Positions 7,520 to 15,049 are shown, counted from the stretch's first letter. The stretch is 30,227 nt of DNA from Gammaproteobacteria bacterium (GCA_006227085.1 SBFY01000084.1:1-30227); one strand, 5' to 3'. Notes: generated by a model not told the origin, from the sequence alone. Numbers and translations are program-made.

Positions 7520-7912
7520 TTACTTCACCACCCGCAGTGCAGGCCGTTCATGGCCACCGGACGGCGGTGTGGGCTCATCATCCGGATCATCGTCGCCTGA
7601 TCCATCCGTATGCTCAAACACCATGCCCTGGCCATTTTCGCGCGCATAAATACCCATGATCGCAGGCATGGGCACATGGATGTCATAAGGCGAACCGCCA
7701 AACCGGGCATTAAAAGACACCGATTCATTCGCGATCAACAAGTGCCTGACGGCACTCGGGGAGATATTCAGGACAATGCGGTCATCTTCAGCATAACCTG
7801 GCGGCACAGCCACACCATTGACGGTGACATCCACCAGGATATGGGGCGTGCAACCGTTATCCACGATCCACTCATGCAGTGCACGCAACAGATAAGGTTT
7901 ACTGGAATTCAT
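7520..7912 (-). CDS. sspB: SspB, ClpXP specificity adaptor
   Basis: Adaptor (130 aa) that brings ssrA-tagged and other substrates to ClpXP. The N-terminal substrate-binding domain (about 1-105) starts SSKPYLLRALHEWIVDNG and includes TPHILVDV, ISPSAVRHLLIANESVSFNARFGG and PMPAIMGIYARENGQGMVF. A flexible acidic linker follows (GSGDDDPDDEP), and the protein ends in RPALRVVK, the C-terminal ClpX-docking peptide, which matches the E. coli tail. Cotranscribed with sspA (23-base gap). Confidence 0.97.
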   Translation of the reverse strand: MNSSKPYLLRALHEWIVDNGCTPHILVDVTVNGVAVPPGYAEDDRIVLNISPSAVRHLLIANESVSFNARFGGSPYDIHVPMPAIMGIYARENGQGMVFEHTDGSGDDDPDDEPTPPSGGHERPALRVVK

Positions 7913-7935
7913 TACCCAGGAACCGGCCCGATGGC

Positions 7936-8574
7936 TTAGCCAACCTGGCGCATTTCCCGTTCACGTTCAGACAGGCTGGCCTTGAAACCAGGGCGAACAA
8001 ACAAGCGCTTCATGTACTCGTTGATGGCCTTGGATTGCTTGCTCTTGGGCAATTCGATACCCAGCACCGGCAAGCGCCACAGGATTGGCGCCATGCAGCA
8101 ATCCACCAAGGTGAACTCCTCGCTCATGAAGTAGGGCTTCTCACTGAAAATAGGCGCCATGCTCAACAAGTTATCCTTCAGCTCCTTGCGGGCCTTGGTG
8201 GCATCCTTGGAGGCACCATTCTGGATAGTGTCAATGAGACCACACCAGTCACGCTCAATCCGGTACATGAATTGGCGGCTTTCTGCCCGTGCCACAGGGT
8301 ACACCGGCAGCAACGGCGGATGCGGGAAACGTTCATCCAGGTATTCCATCATGATCTTGGATTCGAACAGGATCAGCTCGCGATCCACCAAGGTTGGCAG
8401 GCTGTTATAGGGATTGACTTCAGCCAGCTCCCGCGGTGGATCCTTGGGGTCAATATTGACGATATCGACCGTAACACCTTTTTCTGCCAACACAATGCGC
8501 ACACGATGACTGTAGTGATCCGTGCTATCGGAGAAAAACGTCATGATCGAACGTTTGGTGACCGAGCTGCTCAT
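7936..8574 (-). CDS. sspA: SspA, RNA polymerase-associated stringent starvation protein
   Basis: GST-fold protein without glutathione activity that binds RNA polymerase and promotes certain stress and virulence promoters. Thioredoxin-like N-domain: RSIMTFFSDSTDHYSHRVRIVLAEKG and NPYNSLPTLVDRELILFES; helical C-domain from about residue 90. The PHP surface motif essential for SspA function is present (DERFPHPPLLPVYPVAR). I place the start at ATG 8574 (212 aa), which has GGAAGG at proper spacing; an in-frame GTG at 8598 lies in the petC-sspA hairpin and is less likely. It follows petC on the same strand, with sspB next. Confidence 0.96.
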   Translation of the reverse strand: MSSSVTKRSIMTFFSDSTDHYSHRVRIVLAEKGVTVDIVNIDPKDPPRELAEVNPYNSLPTLVDRELILFESKIMMEYLDERFPHPPLLPVYPVARAESRQFMYRIERDWCGLIDTIQNGASKDATKARKELKDNLLSMAPIFSEKPYFMSEEFTLVDCCMAPILWRLPVLGIELPKSKQSKAINEYMKRLFVRPGFKASLSEREREMRQVG

Positions 8575-8592
8575 AAAGCCTTCCTTGTGAAG

Positions 8593-8616
8593 GTGCACTG
8601 ACCGGGATCAGTGCAC
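8593..8616 (-). other. Perfect hairpin at the petC-sspA junction
   Basis: Arms GTGCACTGA (8593-8601) and TCAGTGCAC (8608-8616), 9 perfect pairs around a 6-base loop. The petC stop codon lies in one arm. No U-run follows on the minus strand, so it is not a classic terminator; it could be an mRNA processing or 3'-end protection element, or a leaky attenuator setting sspAB expression relative to petABC. Confidence 0.55.
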
Positions 8617-9402
8617 GTCTTTCCAGTATTCGCGGTTCAGCATCCAGGCCACAATCAACAACAGCAGCAGGAACAACATGGTAAAGATACCAATGCGCTG
8701 GCGCTCCAACTGCATCGGCTCACCGACATATTCCAGGAAACTCACCAGGTCTGCCACGGTACGGTCATATTCTTCCGGCGTCAGCTGACCAGTGCCTGCC
8801 ACGTGCTCAACACGGCCACAGGGATAATGCTCGTCTTCCAGGTTCTCATATGTCACCGGGTCACGGGCAATGCCACCATTGGCCGCAATTTTCCACGCCG
8901 GCTTGCACACCTGCTGGCCCTGCAACTCATATAAGGCATGCGGCATGCCGACATCAGGGAATACCAGGTTGTTGGCACCATACGGGCGCGCCGGGTCAAC
9001 ATAAAAAGAATGCAGGTAGGTATACAACCACTCCGGGCCACGACGGCGCGCAATCAGCGTCAAATCCGGCGGTGCGGCACCGAACCACTTCTTGCCCTGT
9101 GCATCCGGCAAGGCGTTCTGCATCAGGTCGCCAATCTTGCTGTCCCCAAACATCAGGTTTCCCTGCACCATCTCGGCAGGAATCCCCAAGTCATTGGCAG
9201 TGCGCTCATAACGCGCATAACGCAAGGCATGACAGCCCATGCAGTAGTTCATGTATACCTGGGCACCACGCTGCAAGGCAGCCTTGTCATGCAAATCCAC
9301 GTCAAAGGCATCGCATTCGATTTTGCCGCAGGATTTGCCACCGGCAGCCAACGCTGCCACCGGCGCCATAACCAGCAAACATGCAAGAATCAGCTTTTTC
9401 AT
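8608..9402 (-). CDS. petC: Cytochrome c1 of the bc1 complex
   Basis: Membrane-anchored c-type cytochrome (264 aa) that takes electrons from the Rieske protein and passes them to soluble cytochrome c. An N-terminal Sec signal (about 1-20, ending ALAA) is followed by the haem motif CMGCH at 54-58. The likely axial Met is Met153 in DVGMPHALYEL. Other c1 features are FGAAPPDLTLIARRRG and FLEYVGEP, then one C-terminal membrane anchor (about 238-256) and a short tail. The ATG at 9402 overlaps the petB stop as ATGA. The order petA-petB-petC is the usual bacterial one. Confidence 0.97.
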   Translation of the reverse strand: MKKLILACLLVMAPVAALAAGGKSCGKIECDAFDVDLHDKAALQRGAQVYMNYCMGCHALRYARYERTANDLGIPAEMVQGNLMFGDSKIGDLMQNALPDAQGKKWFGAAPPDLTLIARRRGPEWLYTYLHSFYVDPARPYGANNLVFPDVGMPHALYELQGQQVCKPAWKIAANGGIARDPVTYENLEDEHYPCGRVEHVAGTGQLTPEEYDRTVADLVSFLEYVGEPMQLERQRIGIFTMLFLLLLLIVAWMLNREYWKDVH

Positions 9403-10661
9403 CGCATTGTCACCCTTTCCGGAACTGGCTTGGTACTTTCCAGTGATGTGTAAATCGGCATCAGGAAGAAGAAGGCGAAATACACGATCGTCAGATACTG
9501 GGCTGCAGCTTTGCGCTCCATGCCCAGGAACGTACCTTCTGCCGGGATAGCGCCCAGGTAACCCAGGATCAGGAACACCACGGCAAATACCGGAATCGCG
9601 ATCTTGGTCGCCAATCCTTTGTAACGCCAGGATTTCACCGGACTCCGGTCAATCCACGGCAGCACAAAGAAAATCGCCACAGCACCGCCCATCACCACAA
9701 AGCCCCAGAATTTCGAGCTCAGGCCAAACCACTCGAGCGTGGTGGCACGCAACATGGCGTAGAACGGAGTGTAGTACCACACCGGTGCAATATGATCCGG
9801 GGTTTTCAGGGCATTGGCTTCTTCGAAGTTGGCATACTCAATAAAGTAGCCGCCCATTTCCGGCGCGAAGAAGACAATGGCACAGAAAACGAACAGGAAC
9901 ACTACAACACCCACGATATCGTGCACTGTGTAATACGGATGGAACGCAATCCCGTCTTTGGGAATACCGTTTGCATCCTTGTTCTTCTTGATTTCAATGC
10001 CATCAGGGTTGTTGGAACCCACTTCATGCAAGGCCAGCAGGTGCAACACCACCAAGGCCAACAGGATGATAGGCACAGCCACCACATGCAGGGCAAAGAA
10101 ACGGTTCAGGGTGATACCGGAAATCAGGTAGTCACCGCGCACCCACTGCTCCAGGTCCGGACCAATCACCGGGATCGCACCGAACAGTGATACGATCACC
10201 TGTGCACCCCAGTAAGACATCTGGCCCCATGGCAGGACATAGCCAAGGAAACCTTCCGCCATCAGGGCCAGGTAAATCAGCATGCCGAAAATCCACACCA
10301 GCTCGCGCGGCTTCTTGTACGAACCGTACATCAATCCACGGAACATATGCAGGTAGACCACCGCAAAGAACGCCGAGGCACCCGTGGAGTGCAGGTAACG
10401 GATCAGCCAGCCCATTTCCACATCACGCATGATGTATTCAACAGATGCGAAAGCGGCTTCAGCACTCGGCACATAGCTCATGGTCAACCAGATACCGGTC
10501 AGCAGCTGGTTCACCAGTACAAACAGGGACAGCACACCGAAGAAGTACCAGAAGTTGAAATTCTTTGGCGCGTAGTACTTGCCCATATGGGTGTCCCACG
10601 CACGCATGATCGGCAGACGGGCATCCACCCAATCGCGCAAACCAACCAGTAGCTTGATCAT
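9399..10661 (-). CDS. petB: Cytochrome b of the bc1 complex
   Basis: Integral membrane subunit (420 aa) with two b haems and both quinone sites. The sequence has about eight membrane helices. The four haem-ligand histidines fall in two paired helices: RYLHSTGASAFFAVVYLHMFRG (helix B) and FFALHVVAVPIILLALVVLHLLALHE (helix D). The Qo-site motif, PEWY in mitochondria, reads PVWY here (DHIAPVWYYTPFYAMLRA), a variant I recall from beta- and gammaproteobacterial enzymes. Length and the fused C-terminal b/IV region match the proteobacterial form. The start at 10661 overlaps the petA stop by one base (TAATG). Confidence 0.98.
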   Translation of the reverse strand: MIKLLVGLRDWVDARLPIMRAWDTHMGKYYAPKNFNFWYFFGVLSLFVLVNQLLTGIWLTMSYVPSAEAAFASVEYIMRDVEMGWLIRYLHSTGASAFFAVVYLHMFRGLMYGSYKKPRELVWIFGMLIYLALMAEGFLGYVLPWGQMSYWGAQVIVSLFGAIPVIGPDLEQWVRGDYLISGITLNRFFALHVVAVPIILLALVVLHLLALHEVGSNNPDGIEIKKNKDANGIPKDGIAFHPYYTVHDIVGVVVFLFVFCAIVFFAPEMGGYFIEYANFEEANALKTPDHIAPVWYYTPFYAMLRATTLEWFGLSSKFWGFVVMGGAVAIFFVLPWIDRSPVKSWRYKGLATKIAIPVFAVVFLILGYLGAIPAEGTFLGMERKAAAQYLTIVYFAFFFLMPIYTSLESTKPVPERVTMR

Positions 10662-11248
10662 TACGCAGCGCCTCCATCCAGACCAATCACAATGACACTG
10701 TCGCTCTCATAAAAGTGCGGCGGGATTTCCAGGTTGGTCGGTGCCGGCACCGATTTGTAGACGCGGCCCGCCAGGTCAAACATGGAACCATGGCATGGAC
10801 AAAAGAAGCCACCACGCCAATCCGGTGTAATCGACCCTGCTTCGGGACGATATTTCGGTGCGCACCCCAGATGGGTACACAAGCCTACCGTAATCAGGAA
10901 TTCATCCTTAATGGAACGGAATGGACCCTTGGCGTAATCCGGCTGGATGGATCCAGCAGACTCGGGGTCTTTCAATTTGTCTTCCTGGGCCTTGATGTCT
11001 TCCAGTACAGCCGGGGTACGACGCAGCACATAGACAGGCTTGCCGCGCCATTCAACGGTCGTGATCTGGCCAGGCTCCAGTTTGCTCAGGTCAAACTTGA
11101 CCGGCGCACCAGCGGCCTTGGCCTTGGCACTTGGGGTCCAGGATTTGACGAATGGAACGGCCACTGCTGCAGCACCTACTGCCCCTACCGCGGCAGTCGC
11201 CGCTGTCAGGAAGTAGCGCCGGGATTGATTGACTCCGCCATCACTCAT
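10661..11248 (-). CDS. petA: Rieske iron-sulfur subunit of the bc1 complex
   Basis: Ubiquinol-cytochrome c reductase Fe-S subunit (195 aa). A twin-arginine signal-anchor is seen at NQSRRYFLTAATAAVGAVG, with the hydrophobic stretch continuing to about residue 33, followed by the flexible hinge. The 2Fe-2S cluster ligands are in GLCTHLGC and CPCHGSMFD, with two Cys and two His as expected plus the extra disulfide Cys pair. First gene of petABC, with its own promoter at 11329-11357 and two hairpins in the upstream DNA. Confidence 0.98.
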   Translation of the reverse strand: MSDGGVNQSRRYFLTAATAAVGAVGAAAVAVPFVKSWTPSAKAKAAGAPVKFDLSKLEPGQITTVEWRGKPVYVLRRTPAVLEDIKAQEDKLKDPESAGSIQPDYAKGPFRSIKDEFLITVGLCTHLGCAPKYRPEAGSITPDWRGGFFCPCHGSMFDLAGRVYKSVPAPTNLEIPPHFYESDSVIVIGLDGGAA

Positions 11249-11278
11249 GACGATTGATCTCCCCAGTTCTCAAGGCAA

Positions 11279-11302
11279 CCGGCCGGTCGGGAAACCGGCC
11301 GG
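11279..11302 (-). promoter_or_regulatory. GC-rich hairpin in the petA 5' leader
   Basis: Two copies of the self-complementary octamer CCGGCCGG at 11279-11286 and 11295-11302 around an 8-base spacer. They can pair as an 8-bp all-GC stem in the transcript, between the petA promoter and the start codon. Because each octamer is itself a palindrome, a DNA-binding dimer site is an equal possibility. Confidence 0.5.
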
Positions 11303-11328
11303 CCGCAATAGTGAAAAAAGCGCGGCAA

Positions 11329-11357
11329 ATCTTAATGAAATTCCGCAATTCTGACAA
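11329..11357 (-). promoter_or_regulatory. Predicted petABC promoter
   Basis: Minus strand: -35 TTGTCA (11352-11357), 17-bp spacer, -10 TAAGAT (11329-11334). Initiation is expected near 11322, giving a leader of about 75 bases. The -35 is embedded in one arm of the inverted repeat at 11356-11389. Confidence 0.65.
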
Positions 11358-11389
11358 GGAAAAAGGCATCTTCCTGCCGCTTTTTCCTT
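11356..11389 (-). promoter_or_regulatory. Inverted repeat at the petA -35 region
   Basis: Arms AAGGAAAAAG (11356-11365) and CTTTTTCCTT (11380-11389), perfect over 10 bases, with further pairing inside the loop. The arms are A/T-run rich. On the minus strand the stem is followed by TTGTCAG, the -35 itself. It may be a second terminator after rpsI or an operator over the petA promoter. Confidence 0.45.
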
Positions 11390-11441
11390 CCCGACCGCCA
11401 AAACTTGACCTATCACAACACCGCCCCGCACAGGCCATAAA

Positions 11442-11475
11442 CAAAAACGCCCGCTGGGAATCCATGCGGGCGTTT
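11442..11475 (-). terminator. Rho-independent terminator of rplM-rpsI
   Basis: On the minus strand, AAACGCCCGC (11475-11466), an 11-base loop, GCGGGCGTTTTTG (11454-11442). The stem is GC-rich, 10 bp and perfect, ending in a T-run, 18 bases after the rpsI stop. This separates the ribosomal operon from petABC. Confidence 0.9.
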
Positions 11476-11493
11476 GCAGCCAAGCAGCAATGA

Positions 11494-11886
11494 TCAGCGC
11501 TTGGAGTATTGCGGACGCTTGCGCGCTTTGCGCAAACCCACTTTCTTACGCTCAACCTCACGGGCATCACGGGTCACATATCCCGCTTTGCGCAAGGTCG
11601 GGCGCAGGCTTTCATCATAAGCCATCAGGGCACGGGTGATGCCGTGACGCAAGGCACCTGCCTGGCCGAAACTGCCACCGCCGGAGACCGTTGCAACGAT
11701 ATCGAACTTCTCGCTGCTATCGGTCAGTGCCAAGGGCTGGTTCACGATCATGCGAGCCACTTCGCGACCGAAGTAGTTCTCGAGGGTACGATCGTTGATG
11801 GTGATGCGGCCAGAACCCGGGCGCAGGAACACACGTGCGGTAGACGTCTTGCGGCGGCCAGTGCCGTAGTATTGAGTTGCTGCCAT
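11494..11886 (-). CDS. rpsI: Ribosomal protein S9
   Basis: Small-subunit protein (130 aa) whose C-terminal tail reaches the P-site tRNA. It starts QYYGTGRRKTSTARVFLRPG and ends with the conserved basic tail RKARKRPQYSKR; GQAGALRHGITRAL in the middle is also typical. Two bases separate it from rplM, the usual L13-S9 pair. A clear terminator follows. Confidence 0.99.
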   Translation of the reverse strand: MAATQYYGTGRRKTSTARVFLRPGSGRITINDRTLENYFGREVARMIVNQPLALTDSSEKFDIVATVSGGGSFGQAGALRHGITRALMAYDESLRPTLRKAGYVTRDAREVERKKVGLRKARKRPQYSKR

Positions 11887-11888
11887 AG

Positions 11889-12317
11889 TCAGATAGCCAG
11901 TTCTTTGGGTTGCTGTGAAGCATGCGGGTGCTCGGCACCGGCATACACTTTGAGCTTGCGGCCCATGGCACGACCCAAGGGGTTGTGCGGCAGCATGCCA
12001 CGCACGGCGATTTCAATCGCACGCTCGGGAGCACGCTGGATCAGTTTGTCAAAGGTAATGCCTTTGATACCACCCGGGAAACCGGTGTGGTGGTAATACA
12101 CTTTGTCACTGGCCTTGTTACCGGTGACAGCCACTTTTTCAGCATTGATCACAACGATGTAGTCACCCGTATCCACATGGGGGGTGTACTCAGGCTTGTG
12201 CTTGCCACGCAGGCGGCGGGCAATTTCACTGGCCAAACGGCCCAGTGTCTTGTCCGTGGCATCCACCACGAACCATTCTTGGGCTACCTGGCCCGGCTTG
12301 GCGCTATAGGTCTTCAT
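11889..12317 (-). CDS. rplM: Ribosomal protein L13
   Basis: Early-assembling large-subunit protein (142 aa, the usual gammaproteobacterial length). Diagnostic stretches: MKTYSAKPGQVAQEWFVVDA at the start, LGRLASEIARRLRGKHKPEYTPHVDTGD, VYYHHTGFPGGIK, and AVRGMLPHNPLGRAMGRKLKVYAG. I use ATG at 12317; a GTG one codon earlier would add a single Met. In E. coli L13 represses its own operon through the leader; the leader here is only about 30 bases. Confidence 0.99.
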   Translation of the reverse strand: MKTYSAKPGQVAQEWFVVDATDKTLGRLASEIARRLRGKHKPEYTPHVDTGDYIVVINAEKVAVTGNKASDKVYYHHTGFPGGIKGITFDKLIQRAPERAIEIAVRGMLPHNPLGRAMGRKLKVYAGAEHPHASQQPKELAI

Positions 12318-12353
12318 CACTTGTTTCCCAGGGACCCTGAAAAAGGAGCGCGA

Positions 12354-12382
12354 ATGCTACAGGAAAGAAACCCCCTTTTCAA
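12354..12382 (-). promoter_or_regulatory. Predicted rplM-rpsI promoter
   Basis: Minus strand: -35 TTGAAA (12377-12382), 17-bp spacer, -10 TAGCAT (12354-12359), followed by a GC-rich TCGCGC discriminator as expected of a stringently controlled ribosomal promoter. Start near 12347. Confidence 0.7.
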
Positions 12383-12396
12383 GCACCCCGGAAGGG

Positions 12397-12444
12397 CGTG
12401 CTGGCCAGCACGGGCAGCCGGGTACAAACGCCCCGCGACCCGGC
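12397..12444 (-). other. Two stacked inverted repeats after zapE
   Basis: In zapE transcription order: GCCGGGT/ACCCGGC (12444-12417, 7-bp arms, 14-base loop), then the 16-base perfect palindrome CGTGCTGGCCAGCACG (12412-12397). They lie between the zapE stop and the rplM promoter. No T-run follows either, so they may be a weak or Rho-assisted end for zapE, or protein sites next to the rplM -35. Confidence 0.45.
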
Positions 12445-12468
12445 AGGGCCAGGCCCAAGGGCAAGGCT

Positions 12469-13581
12469 TCAGGGCTTGTGAGGGCGCCCCAGGTACTCCC
12501 GGGATTGCATCTCCAGCAAACGGCTGCGGGTACGCTCGAATTCAAACGCCAGGCGCTTGCCGGTATAGAGGCTATCCAGCGGGGCGGCCGCCGAAATCAC
12601 CATCTTGACGTTGCGGTCATAGAATTCGTCGATGAGGTTGATCAGGCGCCGGGTCTGGTCATTATGGTCATCCCCCAGGGCCGGGATATTGGCCAGCACC
12701 ACCGCATGCAGTTCGCGAGCCAGCTCAATGTAATCGGCCGGGCTGCGGGGCCGGTCACACAGCTCCGTGAATTCAAACCAGGCCACATCATCAGCCAGGT
12801 AGCGGGCACGGATTTTCCGGCCATTGATATCCAGGTCAACCTGTTCGTGCGGCTGTTCCGGTGCCAGTTGGCGGAAACTGTCCTGCAGGCTGGCATCCGC
12901 ATGGGCTCCCAACGGGCAATGGTACAACTCCACCTGCTCAAGGGTCCGCAGCCGGTAATCCGTGCCGCCATCAACATTCAACACCCGCACATGGGCTTTC
13001 AAGACATCGATGGCCGGCAGGAAACGCTCGCGCTGCAGGCCATTCCGGTACAGGTCATCCGGCACGATATTAGAGGTCGCCACCAGGCTCACACCACGCT
13101 GGAACAAGGCCCCGAACAATCCCCCGAGGATCATTGCATCGGCGATATCCGACACAAAGAATTCATCAAAGCAAATCACCCGGGCCTCGCGGGCAATCCG
13201 CGTCGCCACCATATCCAGCGGATCTTTCTGGCGTTGCTCCCGCAGGTCATTGAGTTCCGCATGCACCCGCTGCATGAACCGGTGGAAATGCGAGCGCATC
13301 TTGCGCTCAAACGGCAAGCTCTCAAAAAACAGGTCCATCAGGTAGGTTTTGCCGCGCCCGACCCCACCCCAGAAATACAGCCCCTGTTCCGGCAGCCCAC
13401 CGTCACGGCGCCATCCACTCCACCAGCGCGACACACCGGGGCGGGAAGCCTGTTCACGAGCCACCAGGCGCTCATACAGGTCTTGCAGGTGTACCACGGC
13501 CATTTCCTGGGCCGGATCAGCCACAAAGCCGGGTTGCTGCAGGTCAGACTGGTAGCGCTGCAAGGGTGTCGCGATCGTCAT
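12469..13581 (-). CDS. zapE: ZapE, AFG1-family division ATPase
   Basis: P-loop ATPase (370 aa) of the AFG1/ZapE family, which in E. coli acts on the FtsZ ring under stress. Walker A GGVGRGKT at about 72-79, Walker B VICFDEF at about 135-141, and a likely sensor-1 segment SLVATSN. Other conserved stretches are FHRFMQRVHAEL and GLYFWGGVGRGKT. Start at ATG 13581; a TTG one codon earlier is possible but not needed. It is upstream of rplM-rpsI on the same strand and divergent from zapG, the same arrangement as E. coli zapE and yhcB. Confidence 0.95.
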   Translation of the reverse strand: MTIATPLQRYQSDLQQPGFVADPAQEMAVVHLQDLYERLVAREQASRPGVSRWWSGWRRDGGLPEQGLYFWGGVGRGKTYLMDLFFESLPFERKMRSHFHRFMQRVHAELNDLREQRQKDPLDMVATRIAREARVICFDEFFVSDIADAMILGGLFGALFQRGVSLVATSNIVPDDLYRNGLQRERFLPAIDVLKAHVRVLNVDGGTDYRLRTLEQVELYHCPLGAHADASLQDSFRQLAPEQPHEQVDLDINGRKIRARYLADDVAWFEFTELCDRPRSPADYIELARELHAVVLANIPALGDDHNDQTRRLINLIDEFYDRNVKMVISAAAPLDSLYTGKRLAFEFERTRSRLLEMQSREYLGRPHKP

Positions 13582-13700
13582 CAATGGACTCGCCGGGAAC
13601 AGCCAATGAAAGAAAACGGGCGCACATTAACCGAAGCAGCAACCCGTAAGCAAATACGCTCAGCATTGCCACTTGGCCTGCAAGCACACTGAGTTGTGTC

Positions 13701-13706
13701 TATAAT
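13701..13706 (+). promoter_or_regulatory. Consensus -10 upstream of zapG
   Basis: Exact TATAAT 33 bases before the zapG start. At 17-18 bp upstream the hexamer CTGCAA/CCTGCA is a poor -35. Similar isolated TATAAT boxes precede degS and kdsD. Confidence 0.5.
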
Positions 13707-13739
13707 GAGGCCTCTTCCCCCGCAAACGAGGATCAGGCT

Positions 13740-14303
13740 TTGGACGCTGCAGGCAATCTCTGGCTGGTGGGTGTGTTTTGTACGGCACTGGGAGCCTTAC
13801 TGGGGTATGCCGCAGCCCTCATGCTGGGGCCAGGCGGTGGCGGCAGTCGCCGCGACCTGGAGAGCCGCCTGCAACAATCGCGGGATGAGCTGAAAAACTA
13901 CCAGATGGAAGTCAACAGCCACTTTACCCAGACGGCTGAACTGCTGAACCGGCTGAACGAGAATTACCGGGAAGTCCACAATCACCTTGCACAGGGTGCA
14001 CAGGCACTGTGTGATCGCCCGGGCCAGCCCCCCTTGTTGCAGCCCCTGCCGGAGCAGGATGCGGGTCGCAAGGGCCAAACCATTGCCGGATCCAGCTTCG
14101 CCTCCGCCAGCCTCCAGGCACCGCTGGATTACGCCCCCAAAGCTACCCAGCATGAACGCGGCATCCTGCGCGAGGATTTCGGCCTGGAAAAACCGTCCAT
14201 GCGCTACGAACCCACCATCAGCACGCATTACCAGCTGGATGACGATGACCTGGGCGAAGGCGATGACGACTACACCGGGTTATCGCAATCCCGGAATTCG
14301 TGA
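13740..14303 (+). CDS. zapG: ZapG (YhcB, DUF1043) inner-membrane envelope/division protein
   Basis: Membrane-anchored coiled-coil protein, linked in E. coli to coordination of cell division and envelope growth. One membrane helix covers about residues 8-29 (LWLVGVFCTALGALLGYAAAL), followed by the DUF1043 coiled coil: LESRLQQSRDELKNYQMEVNSHFTQTAELLNRLNENYREVHNHLAQGAQALC. The C-terminal part (about 95-187) is Pro/Gln-rich, then strongly acidic (DDDDLGEGDDD) and has no recognised domain. The start is TTG at 13740 with GAGG upstream; no ATG gives the full membrane helix. At 187 aa it is longer than E. coli YhcB (about 132 aa). Its last 34 bases overlap the convergent Nif3-family gene. Confidence 0.85.
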   Translation: MDAAGNLWLVGVFCTALGALLGYAAALMLGPGGGGSRRDLESRLQQSRDELKNYQMEVNSHFTQTAELLNRLNENYREVHNHLAQGAQALCDRPGQPPLLQPLPEQDAGRKGQTIAGSSFASASLQAPLDYAPKATQHERGILREDFGLEKPSMRYEPTISTHYQLDDDDLGEGDDDYTGLSQSRNS

Positions 14304-15025
14304 CGGATACCCAGGCGCCCAGCCAAAGCCTCCCCCAGGGCCTGCACACCATAACGTTCCGTCGCATGATGGCCTGCCGCAAAACAATGGATGCCCAGCT
14401 CGCGCGCTTCGTGCACCGTTTGTTCTGAAGCCTCACCGGTAATATACGCATCGACACCGGCATCCGCCGCCAGTTTCAGGTAACCCTGCGCTGCACCGGT
14501 ACACCAGGCAACACGCCGGATAAGGGCCGGACCTTCACCAAAGGACAAGGGCGGGCGCTGCAGGGCTTCCGCCAACGCTTGCGAAACAGCATCCACCGTG
14601 GCCGGGGCCGACCACTCACCCGCCCAGACCAGCGAGCCTTCCTGTAATGGTGCAGGGTTCCTGATACCCAGTTGTTTCGCCAGCATGGCGTTATTGCCCC
14701 ATTGCGGATGGGCATCCAGTGGCAAGTGATACGCCAGTAAATTGATGTTGTGCTGCAACAACAAGCCAAGGCGCTGGCGCAACATGCCTGTCACGGCCGG
14801 ATGATCGCCTTTCCAGAAATACCCGTGATGCACCAGGATGGCATCCGCACCCATCGCAATCGCTTCTTCGATCAGGCGCTGGCTTGCGGTCACCCCGCTC
14901 ACCAACAAGGCAATCTCCTGCCTGCCTTCCACCTGCAAACCGTTCGGGCAGTAATCCTGGAACCGCTCCGGCGCCAACAGCTGAGTAGCCTCATCCAGCA
15001 AGCGTTGCCGCGTCACATGGGTCAT
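14270..15025 (-). CDS. Nif3-like / YbgI family dinuclear metal protein
   Basis: Nif3-family protein (251 aa), often annotated as GTP cyclohydrolase 1 type 2 homologue; the true cellular role is unsettled. The metal-site motifs are present: ILVHHGYFWKGD (His-His), NLLAYHLPLDAHP (His and Asp-x-His), and GHHATERYG near the C-terminus, plus YITGEASEQTVHEARE. The length matches the short form without the inserted PII-like domain. AAGGAGG lies just upstream of ATG 15025, the best Shine-Dalgarno nearby. Divergent from degS (57-bp gap) and convergent with zapG. Confidence 0.92.
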   Translation of the reverse strand: MTHVTRQRLLDEATQLLAPERFQDYCPNGLQVEGRQEIALLVSGVTASQRLIEEAIAMGADAILVHHGYFWKGDHPAVTGMLRQRLGLLLQHNINLLAYHLPLDAHPQWGNNAMLAKQLGIRNPAPLQEGSLVWAGEWSAPATVDAVSQALAEALQRPPLSFGEGPALIRRVAWCTGAAQGYLKLAADAGVDAYITGEASEQTVHEARELGIHCFAAGHHATERYGVQALGEALAGRLGIRHEFRDCDNPV

Positions 15026-15049
15026 GGGAACCTCCTTCCGCTCTGCCGC

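Noticed and set aside
12478..13692. 404-codon plus-strand open frame
   Set aside because: Antisense to zapE, which has intact Walker motifs; the plus-strand product looks like nothing known.
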